Program-made: the position numbers and the translations under genes
The notes under the pieces: generated by a model
Database searches by the model: none
Seen by the model: the letters and a program-made list of their open reading frames with translations, nothing else
What the model was told of the DNA's origin: nothing
DNA from: Tannerella sp.
Lineage (GTDB): Bacteria; Bacteroidota; Bacteroidia; Bacteroidales; Tannerellaceae
Assembly: GCA_031285565.1 (NCBI GenBank)
Contig: JAITVY010000058.1
Span: 1-64,000 of the forward strand
Direction of reading: 5' to 3'
Length of the DNA stretch: 64,000 nucleotides
Shown here: positions 19,339-27,393 of the stretch, in pieces
Numbering within the stretch: the first letter of the stretch is position 1
Layout: each line of letters starts with the position of its first letter

Positions 19339-19920
19339 AGTATTAAGATTAATATAAAAATAATTATTACTTTTTGCTTTTTTAATTGAAATTTAGATAG
19401 ATCAATGGTTTCTTGTCATAGGCATTCAGTTTTAAATTATATTTTTTGTAGATAAATCCATTAGTAGGATAAAGAGGGAAGAGGGAAAAATATACCCCAA
19501 AAAAAGCATCAGAAGGTTTGTAAAATGGTTTCTATAGATATTTATTGTTAAAATTCAAACAGCATCTTATTCAAGCATAGTCAATTTATTCAATGGGGTT
19601 ATTATTCGGTTTCTCATGCCATTCGGCTTCTCAATTTATAATCATTTCTTAAGTTCGGTAATTAATTAACGTATATATGCCAACTAATGCTAAATCAAAT
19701 AACGGTTTTGAACAAGATAAATATATACGTTTTTTATACCGGACATACTATATCTATGAGTTATTAAATCTATCACAAAGGTTCCTCTTTTTGTTTATAC
19801 AAATATTAAAAAAATGATATATAAATTGCCAAAAATGATAATTTACTGTTTATAGTAAAAAGACACAGGACACGCTGTCTTTATTGCCAATTTTCCATTT
19901 TGACTATGGTCAGTTTTTAA
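19339..19920. other. Long AT-rich region upstream of PUL A susC
   Basis: I see no gene in these 582 bases. On the minus strand the region must hold the susC promoter and the end of the GH106-like transcript. I searched for the reversed -7 element (CAAAnnTA) and found only near matches, so no promoter is called. The AraC-family protein encoded at 22179-23084 is the likeliest regulator acting here. Confidence 0.5.
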
Positions 19921-22074
19921 TTAACTTAAAGCAACTACAAACACAGACATTCCTTTATCTAAACTCAATCTGAATAAAGTTTGTCCATCTTCATGACTGA
20001 CTTCTATCGCTTTTCCGGTTTCACCCGTATGAGGATTCCACAACTCAAGGCGATGCTCTCCTTTTATCTCAATTTCAACATTTTTTAATCTTTCAGACGG
20101 ATTAGCAAAATACCATAGCTCTCTCCCTTCCCATATTTTATGCATATTTTGTAGTCTTTCTTTTCCTTTGAATCTCAAAGAAAAAGAGGACGACACCGGA
20201 TCTAAAGCACCGGCTAAATTCCGTACGGAAGGTTCTTCAATAAATATGGCTTTCTTATCCCGGATCATCGTATGAATGATGTTTTTCACTTTATCATCGT
20301 CGGCCTGCACAGTCGCTTTTTCCGGTAATTCGGTCGTAAAAACAACCGTACCGCCGGCATCAGCAAACGCTTTTATCTTCGCAAGATTACTAAGTGAGAT
20401 CGTCCGGCATCCGGGAACAATCAACGTAGAAAAAGAATTATATTGAATTTCATTATTCAGGAAAATCGTATTTTTCTTCACGCTACACTGCCCATCCAGC
20501 ACTTCAGGATGCAAAAACTGATAATCGTACCCCAGACTGTCAAACAAATGAATCCCCACTTCGACATAATCCAGTCCCGGTATCTCAACCCCTCCTTTAT
20601 AATGCCCCAAAGGCCCATCCATATAATGGCCGCTTTGCATCGTATGTATCGGATATAAAACAGCGATATCCCCCTCCCAACGGGCATCATTCTGCATAAT
20701 GGCATTCAGTCTTGTCAGGAAATCATTGAATATACGAAGGCTGTCGGCATATAACGGATTACGTAAAGATAATTCAGGCAAGAACACAACTTTTTCCATA
20801 TTATACCAGGTTGCATGTGGGATCAGTAAGTTAATACCTTTCGAATACTGATCCATGGCGATATTAAATATTTCTGTCCACGATATATTCCCCATAGCGC
20901 CATAGGTCTCCGACATCACGAGTGAATGATCCCAGTTGTATGCTGCAGAACTGACTATTTTATAGAAATGCTCAGCAGGACGATCTCCTCCGATTTTATC
21001 AATACCTGGCACTTCAAGATATTTAAAACACTTCATCAAATCACCGGAAGTCCCGACACTGTTAATAATCTCCTCGTTATCCTGATGACCCGTTGCCAGG
21101 AGACCGTGCTTCAGACTCCAGTCATTTACCTGCCTGATAAAACCTTCGGCATATAAATCCGTACGAAATCCGAAAAGATAGTTTCTCGCCTCTTCCGTTT
21201 CTTTACCTATATCGTACCACAAGGCCGGGTAATAGAGAGCCGGACTAAAACCATATTTCTTCTCAAATTTCCTGTTAAAATCAGGTGTCCACGAACGGCC
21301 CTCTGCATAATACAAGGTCGGTTCGTCAAAAAAAGTCCCGATAATCGTTGACCCGAAATATTCTTTGAAATGTTTATAATACTGCTCATGAGTCATATCT
21401 ATAAACAGATCTATGGCTTCCGGGCTCATATAGTCTACAATTGTATTCCCTGCATCCACGCAGGTAAATATCATTACTTTCCAATTTCCTTCAGGCACAT
21501 CCCATTTCAATTGATTATCTGAAATTAACGGAGCAAGATCAATCCGTTTAAACGATACGGTATCCATAGCAACGGCAGCCATCAATAAATCAAGTGAAAG
21601 TGTTTTTGTAAATATTTTCCTTGATTCGGGAATAAACTCCTTTTTGTCCAAACGTTTATTGGTGTGTTCGGGGTATTTTTGTTTAAACCGCCCTATTCCG
21701 TCTCCGTTTATATCGCCGGCCGTACCGCTTGGAAATCCATATTCATCATAAAGCCAAAGCGTCAAACCCAGCTTTTCAGCTTCTTCTATACAGGTACGAT
21801 ATACATCAAAATACGCTTCCGAAAGATATTCCGGCTCGAAATTTTTGCCGAAAGGTAATATGCTTAATCCGCCATATCCGGCATCCTTAGATAATCGCAT
21901 CTGCCGGATAAGTTCTCCTTTCTCTACTTTGGTATCATTCCAGAACCAAAGCGGATTAGGGCGCAGATTTAAAGGAGCGGTTTCAAAATTGCTCCGGATT
22001 TGCTGCCATTTATCATTTGCTTTAGAAACCCCTGCAAAACATAAGATAACTAAAATAAGGATGTATTTATTCAT
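19921..22074 (-). CDS. GH106-like exported glycoside hydrolase, short form
   Basis: This is an exported glycosidase (717 residues from the chosen start) related to the larger GH106-like protein of the same PUL. The start at 22074 gives a normal signal peptide (MNKYILILVILCFAGVSKAN); a longer frame from 22095 would only add MFFNTYI. Shared features are PLWFWN (41-46), a GYGGLSILPFG segment, PEYLSEAYF and LWLYDEYGFPSG (106-117). A later FFDEPTLYY stretch has the look of a barrel acidic site. It lacks most of the extra C-terminal sandwich domains of the 1042-residue relative and has no lipobox. It lies 104 bases downstream of the AraC gene on the same strand and may be co-transcribed with it. 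Rhamnosidase activity is inferred from the family and neighbours, not proven. Confidence 0.7.
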   Translation of the reverse strand: MNKYILILVILCFAGVSKANDKWQQIRSNFETAPLNLRPNPLWFWNDTKVEKGELIRQMRLSKDAGYGGLSILPFGKNFEPEYLSEAYFDVYRTCIEEAEKLGLTLWLYDEYGFPSGTAGDINGDGIGRFKQKYPEHTNKRLDKKEFIPESRKIFTKTLSLDLLMAAVAMDTVSFKRIDLAPLISDNQLKWDVPEGNWKVMIFTCVDAGNTIVDYMSPEAIDLFIDMTHEQYYKHFKEYFGSTIIGTFFDEPTLYYAEGRSWTPDFNRKFEKKYGFSPALYYPALWYDIGKETEEARNYLFGFRTDLYAEGFIRQVNDWSLKHGLLATGHQDNEEIINSVGTSGDLMKCFKYLEVPGIDKIGGDRPAEHFYKIVSSAAYNWDHSLVMSETYGAMGNISWTEIFNIAMDQYSKGINLLIPHATWYNMEKVVFLPELSLRNPLYADSLRIFNDFLTRLNAIMQNDARWEGDIAVLYPIHTMQSGHYMDGPLGHYKGGVEIPGLDYVEVGIHLFDSLGYDYQFLHPEVLDGQCSVKKNTIFLNNEIQYNSFSTLIVPGCRTISLSNLAKIKAFADAGGTVVFTTELPEKATVQADDDKVKNIIHTMIRDKKAIFIEEPSVRNLAGALDPVSSSFSLRFKGKERLQNMHKIWEGRELWYFANPSERLKNVEIEIKGEHRLELWNPHTGETGKAIEVSHEDGQTLFRLSLDKGMSVFVVALS

Positions 22075-22178
22075 GATATATGTATTGAAAAACAAATATC
22101 CGTTTTTTGGAAAAAGTATAATTTACAAAAATGATCTATTAATTAAAAGAAATGAGATATATAAAAATCAGGATTTCC

Positions 22179-23084
22179 TTAAGACGATTTTTTAACGTTT
22201 TGTATTATCTTACGATATTGCAGCGGAGGCACACCTTCTTTTTTATGAAAGAAAGTCGAGAATTGACCGGCATTCTCAAAACAAAGCTTATAAGCAATAT
22301 CTGTAATGTTTAAATCAGTTGTATCCAATAACTCTTTAGCACGTAAAAATTTTAAATTGGCATAATATTGAGCAGGCGAAACATCTACGTATTTTTTAAA
22401 CATTTTCCGAAACCACGAATAGCTAACCCCCAAATCCTCTGCAATTTGCTTGAGAGATATATCTGCTTCTATATTTTGTTTCATGACCGTACGTGCTTCA
22501 TTAATTTTTATTACGGCAAACGAATCCGTAAATGTTTCATTCCGGTGCCTGAAATAGACCTCCCCTAAAATATAAAGTACAATACTGGAAATAAGTTGCT
22601 GATAACCGGCCTTTTCTTCTGCCGCATGATTGAGTATATCTTCATACAATCCAATAATGGTAGAACTGAATCCTAAATGAAAAACAGGTCGCTTTGGAGA
22701 AAAAAAACCATTTTCTACCCGCTTGTCAATATGAACGCCCCGAAAGCCTACCCAATATTCAAACCAGCCGGAACCTTTATCCGGTTCATACGTATGCCAT
22801 TCATTGGGAAACAACAAAATCATAGTACCCGGAGAAATTCGTTGCCGTTTACAGGACTGCGATTCAAAATACCCCCCTCCTTTTGAGATATAAATCAATT
22901 GATACTCTTTTAGCACTCTTCCATTAGCCGGATTAAAAATATGCGATTCGGGATGCTGAGACCGGGGATACGGACTCTGCGGAGGAATTAATTGACGTCC
23001 TACTGTAGAAACAACAATGCCCCAACTCTCATCATTTGAACTGATATTAAAATATTTAATATTCTTACTCCCCGATATTTCCAT
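22179..23084 (-). CDS. AraC-family transcriptional regulator
   Basis: This is a cytoplasmic sugar-responsive regulator (302 residues from the chosen start). The N-terminal half is an AraC-type cupin ligand-binding domain (about 20-160: RVLKEYQLIYISKGGGYFES, LLFPNEWHTYEPD, WFEYWVGFRG). The C-terminal half is a double helix-turn-helix (ISLKQIAEDLGVSYSWFRKMF and ITDIAYKLCFENAGQFSTFF), ending in the usual GVPPLQYRK. The start at 23084 is chosen because a -7 promoter element lies at 23102-23109; the longer frame from 23159 would run through it. It heads the minus-strand block that contains the GH106-like gene and the rhamnose PUL, so it probably activates that PUL with rhamnose or a rhamnose oligosaccharide as ligand. 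Confidence 0.92.
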   Translation of the reverse strand: MEISGSKNIKYFNISSNDESWGIVVSTVGRQLIPPQSPYPRSQHPESHIFNPANGRVLKEYQLIYISKGGGYFESQSCKRQRISPGTMILLFPNEWHTYEPDKGSGWFEYWVGFRGVHIDKRVENGFFSPKRPVFHLGFSSTIIGLYEDILNHAAEEKAGYQQLISSIVLYILGEVYFRHRNETFTDSFAVIKINEARTVMKQNIEADISLKQIAEDLGVSYSWFRKMFKKYVDVSPAQYYANLKFLRAKELLDTTDLNITDIAYKLCFENAGQFSTFFHKKEGVPPLQYRKIIQNVKKSS

Positions 23085-23101
23085 AAGCAGAAAATATACT
23101 A

Positions 23102-23109
23102 CAAAATTA
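23102..23109 (-). promoter_or_regulatory. -7 promoter element of the AraC-family gene
   Basis: Read on the minus strand this is TAATTTTG, a match to TAnnTTTG. It lies 18 bases before the ATG at 23084, which implies a short leader. This supports the downstream start codon. No convincing -33 TTTG was seen. Confidence 0.5.
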
Positions 23110-23429
23110 AACTTAATATGAAACCTGCAATAAAACAGATCATTTCTTATCAACAACAAATATAATATGTATTTTACAACATAATTATCTCAAATTATAA
23201 TATACAACAAAACATTCGGACACCGTATTCATAAGTAACTTATAATCTGTTATTTCCCACAATCAAAGTCCCACTAAACTCACAGCAAACTCACACTAAG
23301 AACTATGACTGTAGTATTTGATATATGTATATGCAGAATACATACAGATATTAGCAGCAAAATTGGCTAAGTAAAACATACAAATAACGACAGGAGAATA
23401 AAGGTTTAAAAGAAAGACACCGTAAATAA
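23110..23429. other. Gene-free divergent region between AraC and GH29 genes
   Basis: These 320 AT-rich bases lie between the AraC promoter and the repeat element before the fucosidase gene. I see no ORF worth reporting and no clear TAnnTTTG on the plus strand. Operator sites for the AraC protein could lie here, but none is obvious by eye. Confidence 0.4.
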
Positions 23430-23521
23430 GAGATTGTTGGGAATTTTGCCTGTTAATTTTTTAGCGTTATCTTTAAGGTGATTTATTTGTGGCAAACCCT
23501 AATGGTTTATTAAACTGACTC
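23430..23521. repeat. MITE-like repeat, copy B
   Basis: This 92-bp element resembles the first part and the end of copy A (2405-2586). Shared blocks are a GTTAATTTTTT run, a TTTAxGGTGATTT block and the end AACTGACTC. It is shorter and lacks the middle of copy A. It ends 13 bases before the start codon of the GH29 gene, so it forms most of that gene's upstream region. Confidence 0.45.
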
Positions 23522-23534
23522 TTAATTAAATTCG

Positions 23535-24959
23535 ATGAAAACAGTTCTTTTTATTTTAGTTTTTAGCCTGAGCTTATTTACAGTAAGTGCTCAGCACACT
23601 CATTTTCAATCATCCCAATACGAATATCCTGAAATACCGGAGGTTAGGGAGAAACTCGAACAATGGCGTGATCAGAAATTCGGTATTATTATCCACTGGG
23701 GAATTTATGCCGTTCCGGGCATCATCGAATCGTGGAGCATCTGTTCAGAAGATTGGATCGGGCGCGATTCTACAACCACATACGAAAAATATAAACGTTG
23801 GTACTTCGATCTGGCAAAGGAATTCAATCCCGTTAAATTCGATCCCGATCAATGGGCCGGCGCGGCATCGGATGCCGGAATGAAATACCTGGTATTTACT
23901 ACTAAGCATCACGACGGCTTTTGTATGTTCGATACCCGGGAAACAGATTACTCTATTGCCAAAGGCCCTTTTCAAAATCATCCCAAAGCCGATGTTGCGA
24001 ACTATGTGTTTGATGCTTTCCGTAAAAAAGGATTGATGATCGGCGCATATTTTTCTAAACCCGATTGGCATTCCCAATATTACTGGTGGGACAAATATGC
24101 AACAGCCGACCGGAATAATAATTACGATATTCGCAAAAACCCCTGGCGTTGGGATCAGTTTAAAAAATACACTTTTAACCAGGTTGATGAACTCATGCGA
24201 AACTATGGGTCGATTGATATACTTTGGTTGGATGGCGGATGGGTACGTCCGCTCTCGACCGTAACCGACGAAGTTCGTTCGTGGGGAGCGCGTATTCCTG
24301 AATGGGATCAGGATATCGACCTTCCACGCATCGTAGCCAATGCCCGTACCTTACAACCCGGATTGTTAGTTGTAGACCGTACGGTGCATGGAAAATACGA
24401 AAATTATCAAACACCCGAACAACGGATCCCTGAAACACAGTTGGATGATCCGTGGGAATCCTGTATAACCTTGGGTCATGCCTGGGGTTGGGTACCCAAT
24501 CAGCAGTACAAGTCGACAACACAGATTATCCATTCATTAGTAGAAGTTGTTGCCAAAGGCGGAAGTTTATTGTTAGGTGTAGGACCGACAGCCGAAGGTG
24601 AATTCCCTGCCGAAGTAAATCAATACCTGAAAGAAATCGGTCAGTGGACAAGTCGAAACGGAAAAGCGATCTATCAGACACGCAATACCAAACATTATCA
24701 TGACGGTAGCACATGGTTTACCCAAAGCAAGGATGCTAAAAAGTTATATGCTATTCATTGCATCAATGAAGGTGAGCGGCTACCTACTCAGATCGAATGG
24801 AGTGGCAATGAACCTGCAAAAGGTAGCAAAGTTATACTATTACACACGGGTAAAGAAGTTAAATGGAATACCAAAGCAGGCAAAACTACCCTGTTTATAC
24901 CTAAGAGCCTGCCCGGCAGTTTGCCGGCTTTAGCGTTTGAGATCAGTAAGGAACTTTAA
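23535..24959 (+). CDS. GH29 alpha-L-fucosidase
   Basis: This is an exported retaining alpha-L-fucosidase (474 residues; signal peptide about 1-19 ending VSAQ). The TIM barrel begins REKLEQWRDQKFGIIIHWGIY, with the family-typical KYLVFTTKHHDGFCMFDT, and the nucleophile is probably D233 in DILWLDGGW. A small C-terminal sandwich follows (about 385-474). The end of the barrel shows KGGSLLLGVGPTAEGEFP, which is characteristic of GH29. The gene is divergent from the AraC regulator and lies between PULs A and B, so it may supply fucose release for either one. L-fucose in the same glycan would fit the fucose/arabinose-type isomerase of PUL A. The 5' region contains repeat copy B. Confidence 0.94.
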   Translation: MKTVLFILVFSLSLFTVSAQHTHFQSSQYEYPEIPEVREKLEQWRDQKFGIIIHWGIYAVPGIIESWSICSEDWIGRDSTTTYEKYKRWYFDLAKEFNPVKFDPDQWAGAASDAGMKYLVFTTKHHDGFCMFDTRETDYSIAKGPFQNHPKADVANYVFDAFRKKGLMIGAYFSKPDWHSQYYWWDKYATADRNNNYDIRKNPWRWDQFKKYTFNQVDELMRNYGSIDILWLDGGWVRPLSTVTDEVRSWGARIPEWDQDIDLPRIVANARTLQPGLLVVDRTVHGKYENYQTPEQRIPETQLDDPWESCITLGHAWGWVPNQQYKSTTQIIHSLVEVVAKGGSLLLGVGPTAEGEFPAEVNQYLKEIGQWTSRNGKAIYQTRNTKHYHDGSTWFTQSKDAKKLYAIHCINEGERLPTQIEWSGNEPAKGSKVILLHTGKEVKWNTKAGKTTLFIPKSLPGSLPALAFEISKEL

Positions 24960-25007
24960 TGGTATACGTGACCGATATAGTAATAATACATATAAAAACA
25001 GATAATC

Positions 25008-25638
25008 ATGAAAACAAACAGGCGTAAATTTTTTAGGAACAGTCGGTGCCGGAACAATGGCATTAGGCATAAATGCAGTAGAAAACAAGTTATCGGCCAT
25101 TTCCATAGAAGAGACTAATGCCGTTGCGCAAAATGATAAACAATTAGTGATATTGCTGGCTCATCCGAACTTCAAAGATTCCAAAGCAAACAAAGCGCTT
25201 ATTGATGCTGTTAAAGGTTCAAATGATGTTACCGTTATCGATTTGTATGACGCACCGTTTACTCTTGACACCTACAAACAAGTCATAACGGAAGCGGGTA
25301 CTGTGGTATTTCAGTTTCCTTTTTACTGGGCCAGCGCTCCCTCGCAACTGAAAAAATGGTGTGATGAAATCTTTATGGGATTAACTTCTATCATCAAGGG
25401 CAAAAAGCTGATGGTTGCAGCAACCACAGGATCCGAATACGAAGCGTATCGTTCGGGTGGCCGAAATCAATTTACAATGGATGAATTATTACGCCCCTAT
25501 CAATTATTAGCCAATCACTCTGGAATGGTATGGCAAACGCCTTTTGTGGTATATGGAGCCTCATTGCCTACAGCACCTCAAAGCATTACCGAAGGAGCAG
25601 GAGCCTACAAAAAAAGAATCGATGAATTTGTGAAATAA
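25008..25638 (+). pseudogene. Flavodoxin-like NAD(P)H oxidoreductase with frameshifted Tat leader
   Basis: The main frame encodes a flavodoxin-fold quinone or NAD(P)H oxidoreductase (VILLAHPNFKDSKANKAL, FQFPFYWASAPSQLKKWCDE, TTGSEYEAYRSGG). An upstream ATG at 25008 begins MKTNRRKFF, a twin-arginine leader. After a run of six T (25029-25034) the frame must shift by one base to continue GTVGAGTMALGINAV, the expected rest of the Tat signal, and then the enzyme. With five T the leader would read KFLGTVGAGTMAL without a break. As given, translation from 25008 would not make the enzyme, and only an internal ATG near 25057 would give a leaderless form. It could be a real inactivation, a slippage-controlled gene or a sequencing error in a homopolymer. 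The enzyme part itself is intact to its stop. Confidence 0.75.
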
Positions 25639-25756
25639 GAATCTGAACAAAAACAATTAACAACCGAAAAATAGATAAATACCGGATCATATATAATCCA
25701 TATATCAACATTATGGTATCTCAGCCAATGTATATGTGTATTATAAAAAAAGATTC

Positions 25757-26803
25757 ATGATTATGTTGCCAGAAAAATCAAACAGCGAATTATTATTGTA
25801 TCAATCAGAAGACGGAAAGATTAAGATACAGGTACATCTGGAAGATAATACCGTTTGGCTGACACAAGCTGATATGGTAGAATTATTTCAATCATCTAAA
25901 TCAAATATAAGCGAACACATAAAACATATTTTTGAAGAAGAAGAACTTAACGAAAAAGTGGTTGTTCGGAAATTCCGAACAACCACTCAACATGGAGCAA
26001 TTCCGGAAAAAACTCAAACGGTTAACGTAAAAGTCTATAATTTGGATGTTATCATATCTGTAGGCTACAGAGTAAAATCTCTTCGGGGCACACAATTTCG
26101 GATTTGGGCTACAGAACGTTTGCGTGAATACCTAATTAAAGGATTCACGATGAATGATGAGTTATTGAAACAGGGTAGTGGATATTATGAAGAACTACTC
26201 GAACGTATTCGTGATATACGTTCGTCTGAAAAAATATTCTACCGGAAAGTGCTCGAAATCTATGCAACAAGTATTGATTATAATCCCCGGACAGATATTA
26301 CACAAAAATTTTTCCAAACAGTACAAAATAAGTTGCATTGGGCGGCACACGGACATACAGCAGCAGAAGTTATCTACCAGAGAACTAATGCAGAACAACC
26401 ATTTATGGGACTAACATCTTTCAAAGGCAAAAAGCCCACTAAACAGGAAATTACTGTTGCTAAAAATTATCTTACCGAAAAAGAATTAGCTCTTTTGAAT
26501 CGACTCGTTTCAGCCTATCTGGATATAGCAGAAATAAATGCGATACAGCAGAAACCCATGTACATGAAAGATTGGATTGAAGTATTGGACGGGTTTATCA
26601 CACTGGGTAGACAAGACGTTTTAACTCACGCAGGAAAAATATCTGCGGAACTGGCTCAGAGAAAAGCATTGGAAGAATATGATATTTATAAAATAAAAAG
26701 TATCAACGAACTATCTGAAGTAGAAAAACAATTTATTGCAAGTATTGAACAGGCGAAAGATAAATTGAAAACACTCAATCCAAAGAAAAAAAATAATTTA
26801 TAA
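25757..26803 (+). CDS. RhuM-family protein
   Basis: This is a member of the RhuM family (named after a Salmonella pathogenicity-island gene); its molecular function is not settled. Typical segments are VWLTQADMVELFQSSKSNISEHIKHIFEEEEL (a KilA-N/Bro-like, possibly DNA-binding start), YNLDVIISVGYRVKSLRGTQFRIWATERLREYLIKGF, and LHWAAHGHTAAEVIYQRTNAEQPFMGLTSFKG, followed by a helical C-terminus. There is no signal peptide. The frame is open from a GTG at 25736, but ATG at 25757 or 25763 is the more likely start. Such genes are patchily distributed and often sit in mobile or defence-rich DNA. Here it stands alone between sugar genes, 17 bases before the next lipoprotein gene. That makes it a probable acquired cargo gene. 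Confidence 0.88.
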   Translation: MIMLPEKSNSELLLYQSEDGKIKIQVHLEDNTVWLTQADMVELFQSSKSNISEHIKHIFEEEELNEKVVVRKFRTTTQHGAIPEKTQTVNVKVYNLDVIISVGYRVKSLRGTQFRIWATERLREYLIKGFTMNDELLKQGSGYYEELLERIRDIRSSEKIFYRKVLEIYATSIDYNPRTDITQKFFQTVQNKLHWAAHGHTAAEVIYQRTNAEQPFMGLTSFKGKKPTKQEITVAKNYLTEKELALLNRLVSAYLDIAEINAIQQKPMYMKDWIEVLDGFITLGRQDVLTHAGKISAELAQRKALEEYDIYKIKSINELSEVEKQFIASIEQAKDKLKTLNPKKKNNL

Positions 26804-26819
26804 AACAATACCAAACATC

Positions 26820-27371
26820 ATGAAACAAAAACTGATAATTCTCATTAGTACATTAAGCCTGTTTGCTTTACTCTTTTCCTGCAACGTTTCAGAACCAAGG
26901 GAAATAGTAACAAACAACAAGTTCAAAATGCAGATACCCAAATTCATGCGTTCACAGAAAAACCTGAATGAAGAGGCATCAATGGTATATGCAAGTGGTC
27001 TCAGAGAGTTATATGTTATGGTACTCGATGAACCGGCTGAACAAATAGAACAAGTCATTTCGGAGAATGATTTAGACGGTCTGATAGATACCGACCTGGA
27101 TGGATTTAGTCAGCTAATAGGCAGCAATGAAGGAGAATATTTTCTGACACCTACCGATCTGGATAAACTGAAAAATGCTTCCATTAATGGATTAAAAGCC
27201 AGAATATTTGACAATACACGCAAAATAAACGGAATAAACGTCTATTATAAGGTCGCTCTGATTGAAGGTAAAAACACCTATTACCAAGTCATTGCATGGA
27301 CATTAGCCGGCAGGGAAATAAAAAACGGAGCGCTTATCGACAATATCATCAATTCATTTGAAGAATTGTGA
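26820..27371 (+). CDS. Small lipoprotein of unknown function
   Basis: This is a 183-residue lipoprotein with a clear type II signal (LLFSC, Cys21). I do not recognise its family. The mature part mixes beta strands and helices (FKMQIPKFM, ELYVMVLDEP, GLKARIFDN, VYYKVALIEGKNTYYQVIAWT), a layout reminiscent of PsbP/Mog1-like periplasmic proteins, where a small domain senses or stabilises partners. That comparison is only a shape impression. It starts 17 bases after the RhuM gene, so the two are probably co-transcribed. Its stop is 22 bases from the stop of the convergent hybrid sensor gene. Confidence 0.65.
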   Translation: MKQKLIILISTLSLFALLFSCNVSEPREIVTNNKFKMQIPKFMRSQKNLNEEASMVYASGLRELYVMVLDEPAEQIEQVISENDLDGLIDTDLDGFSQLIGSNEGEYFLTPTDLDKLKNASINGLKARIFDNTRKINGINVYYKVALIEGKNTYYQVIAWTLAGREIKNGALIDNIINSFEEL

Positions 27372-27393
27372 TGAAAGAATTGATTAACAGCGG

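Noticed and set aside
19339-19920. A TAnnTTTG promoter for susC of PUL A
   Set aside because: Only near matches were found on the minus strand, so none is strong enough to call.
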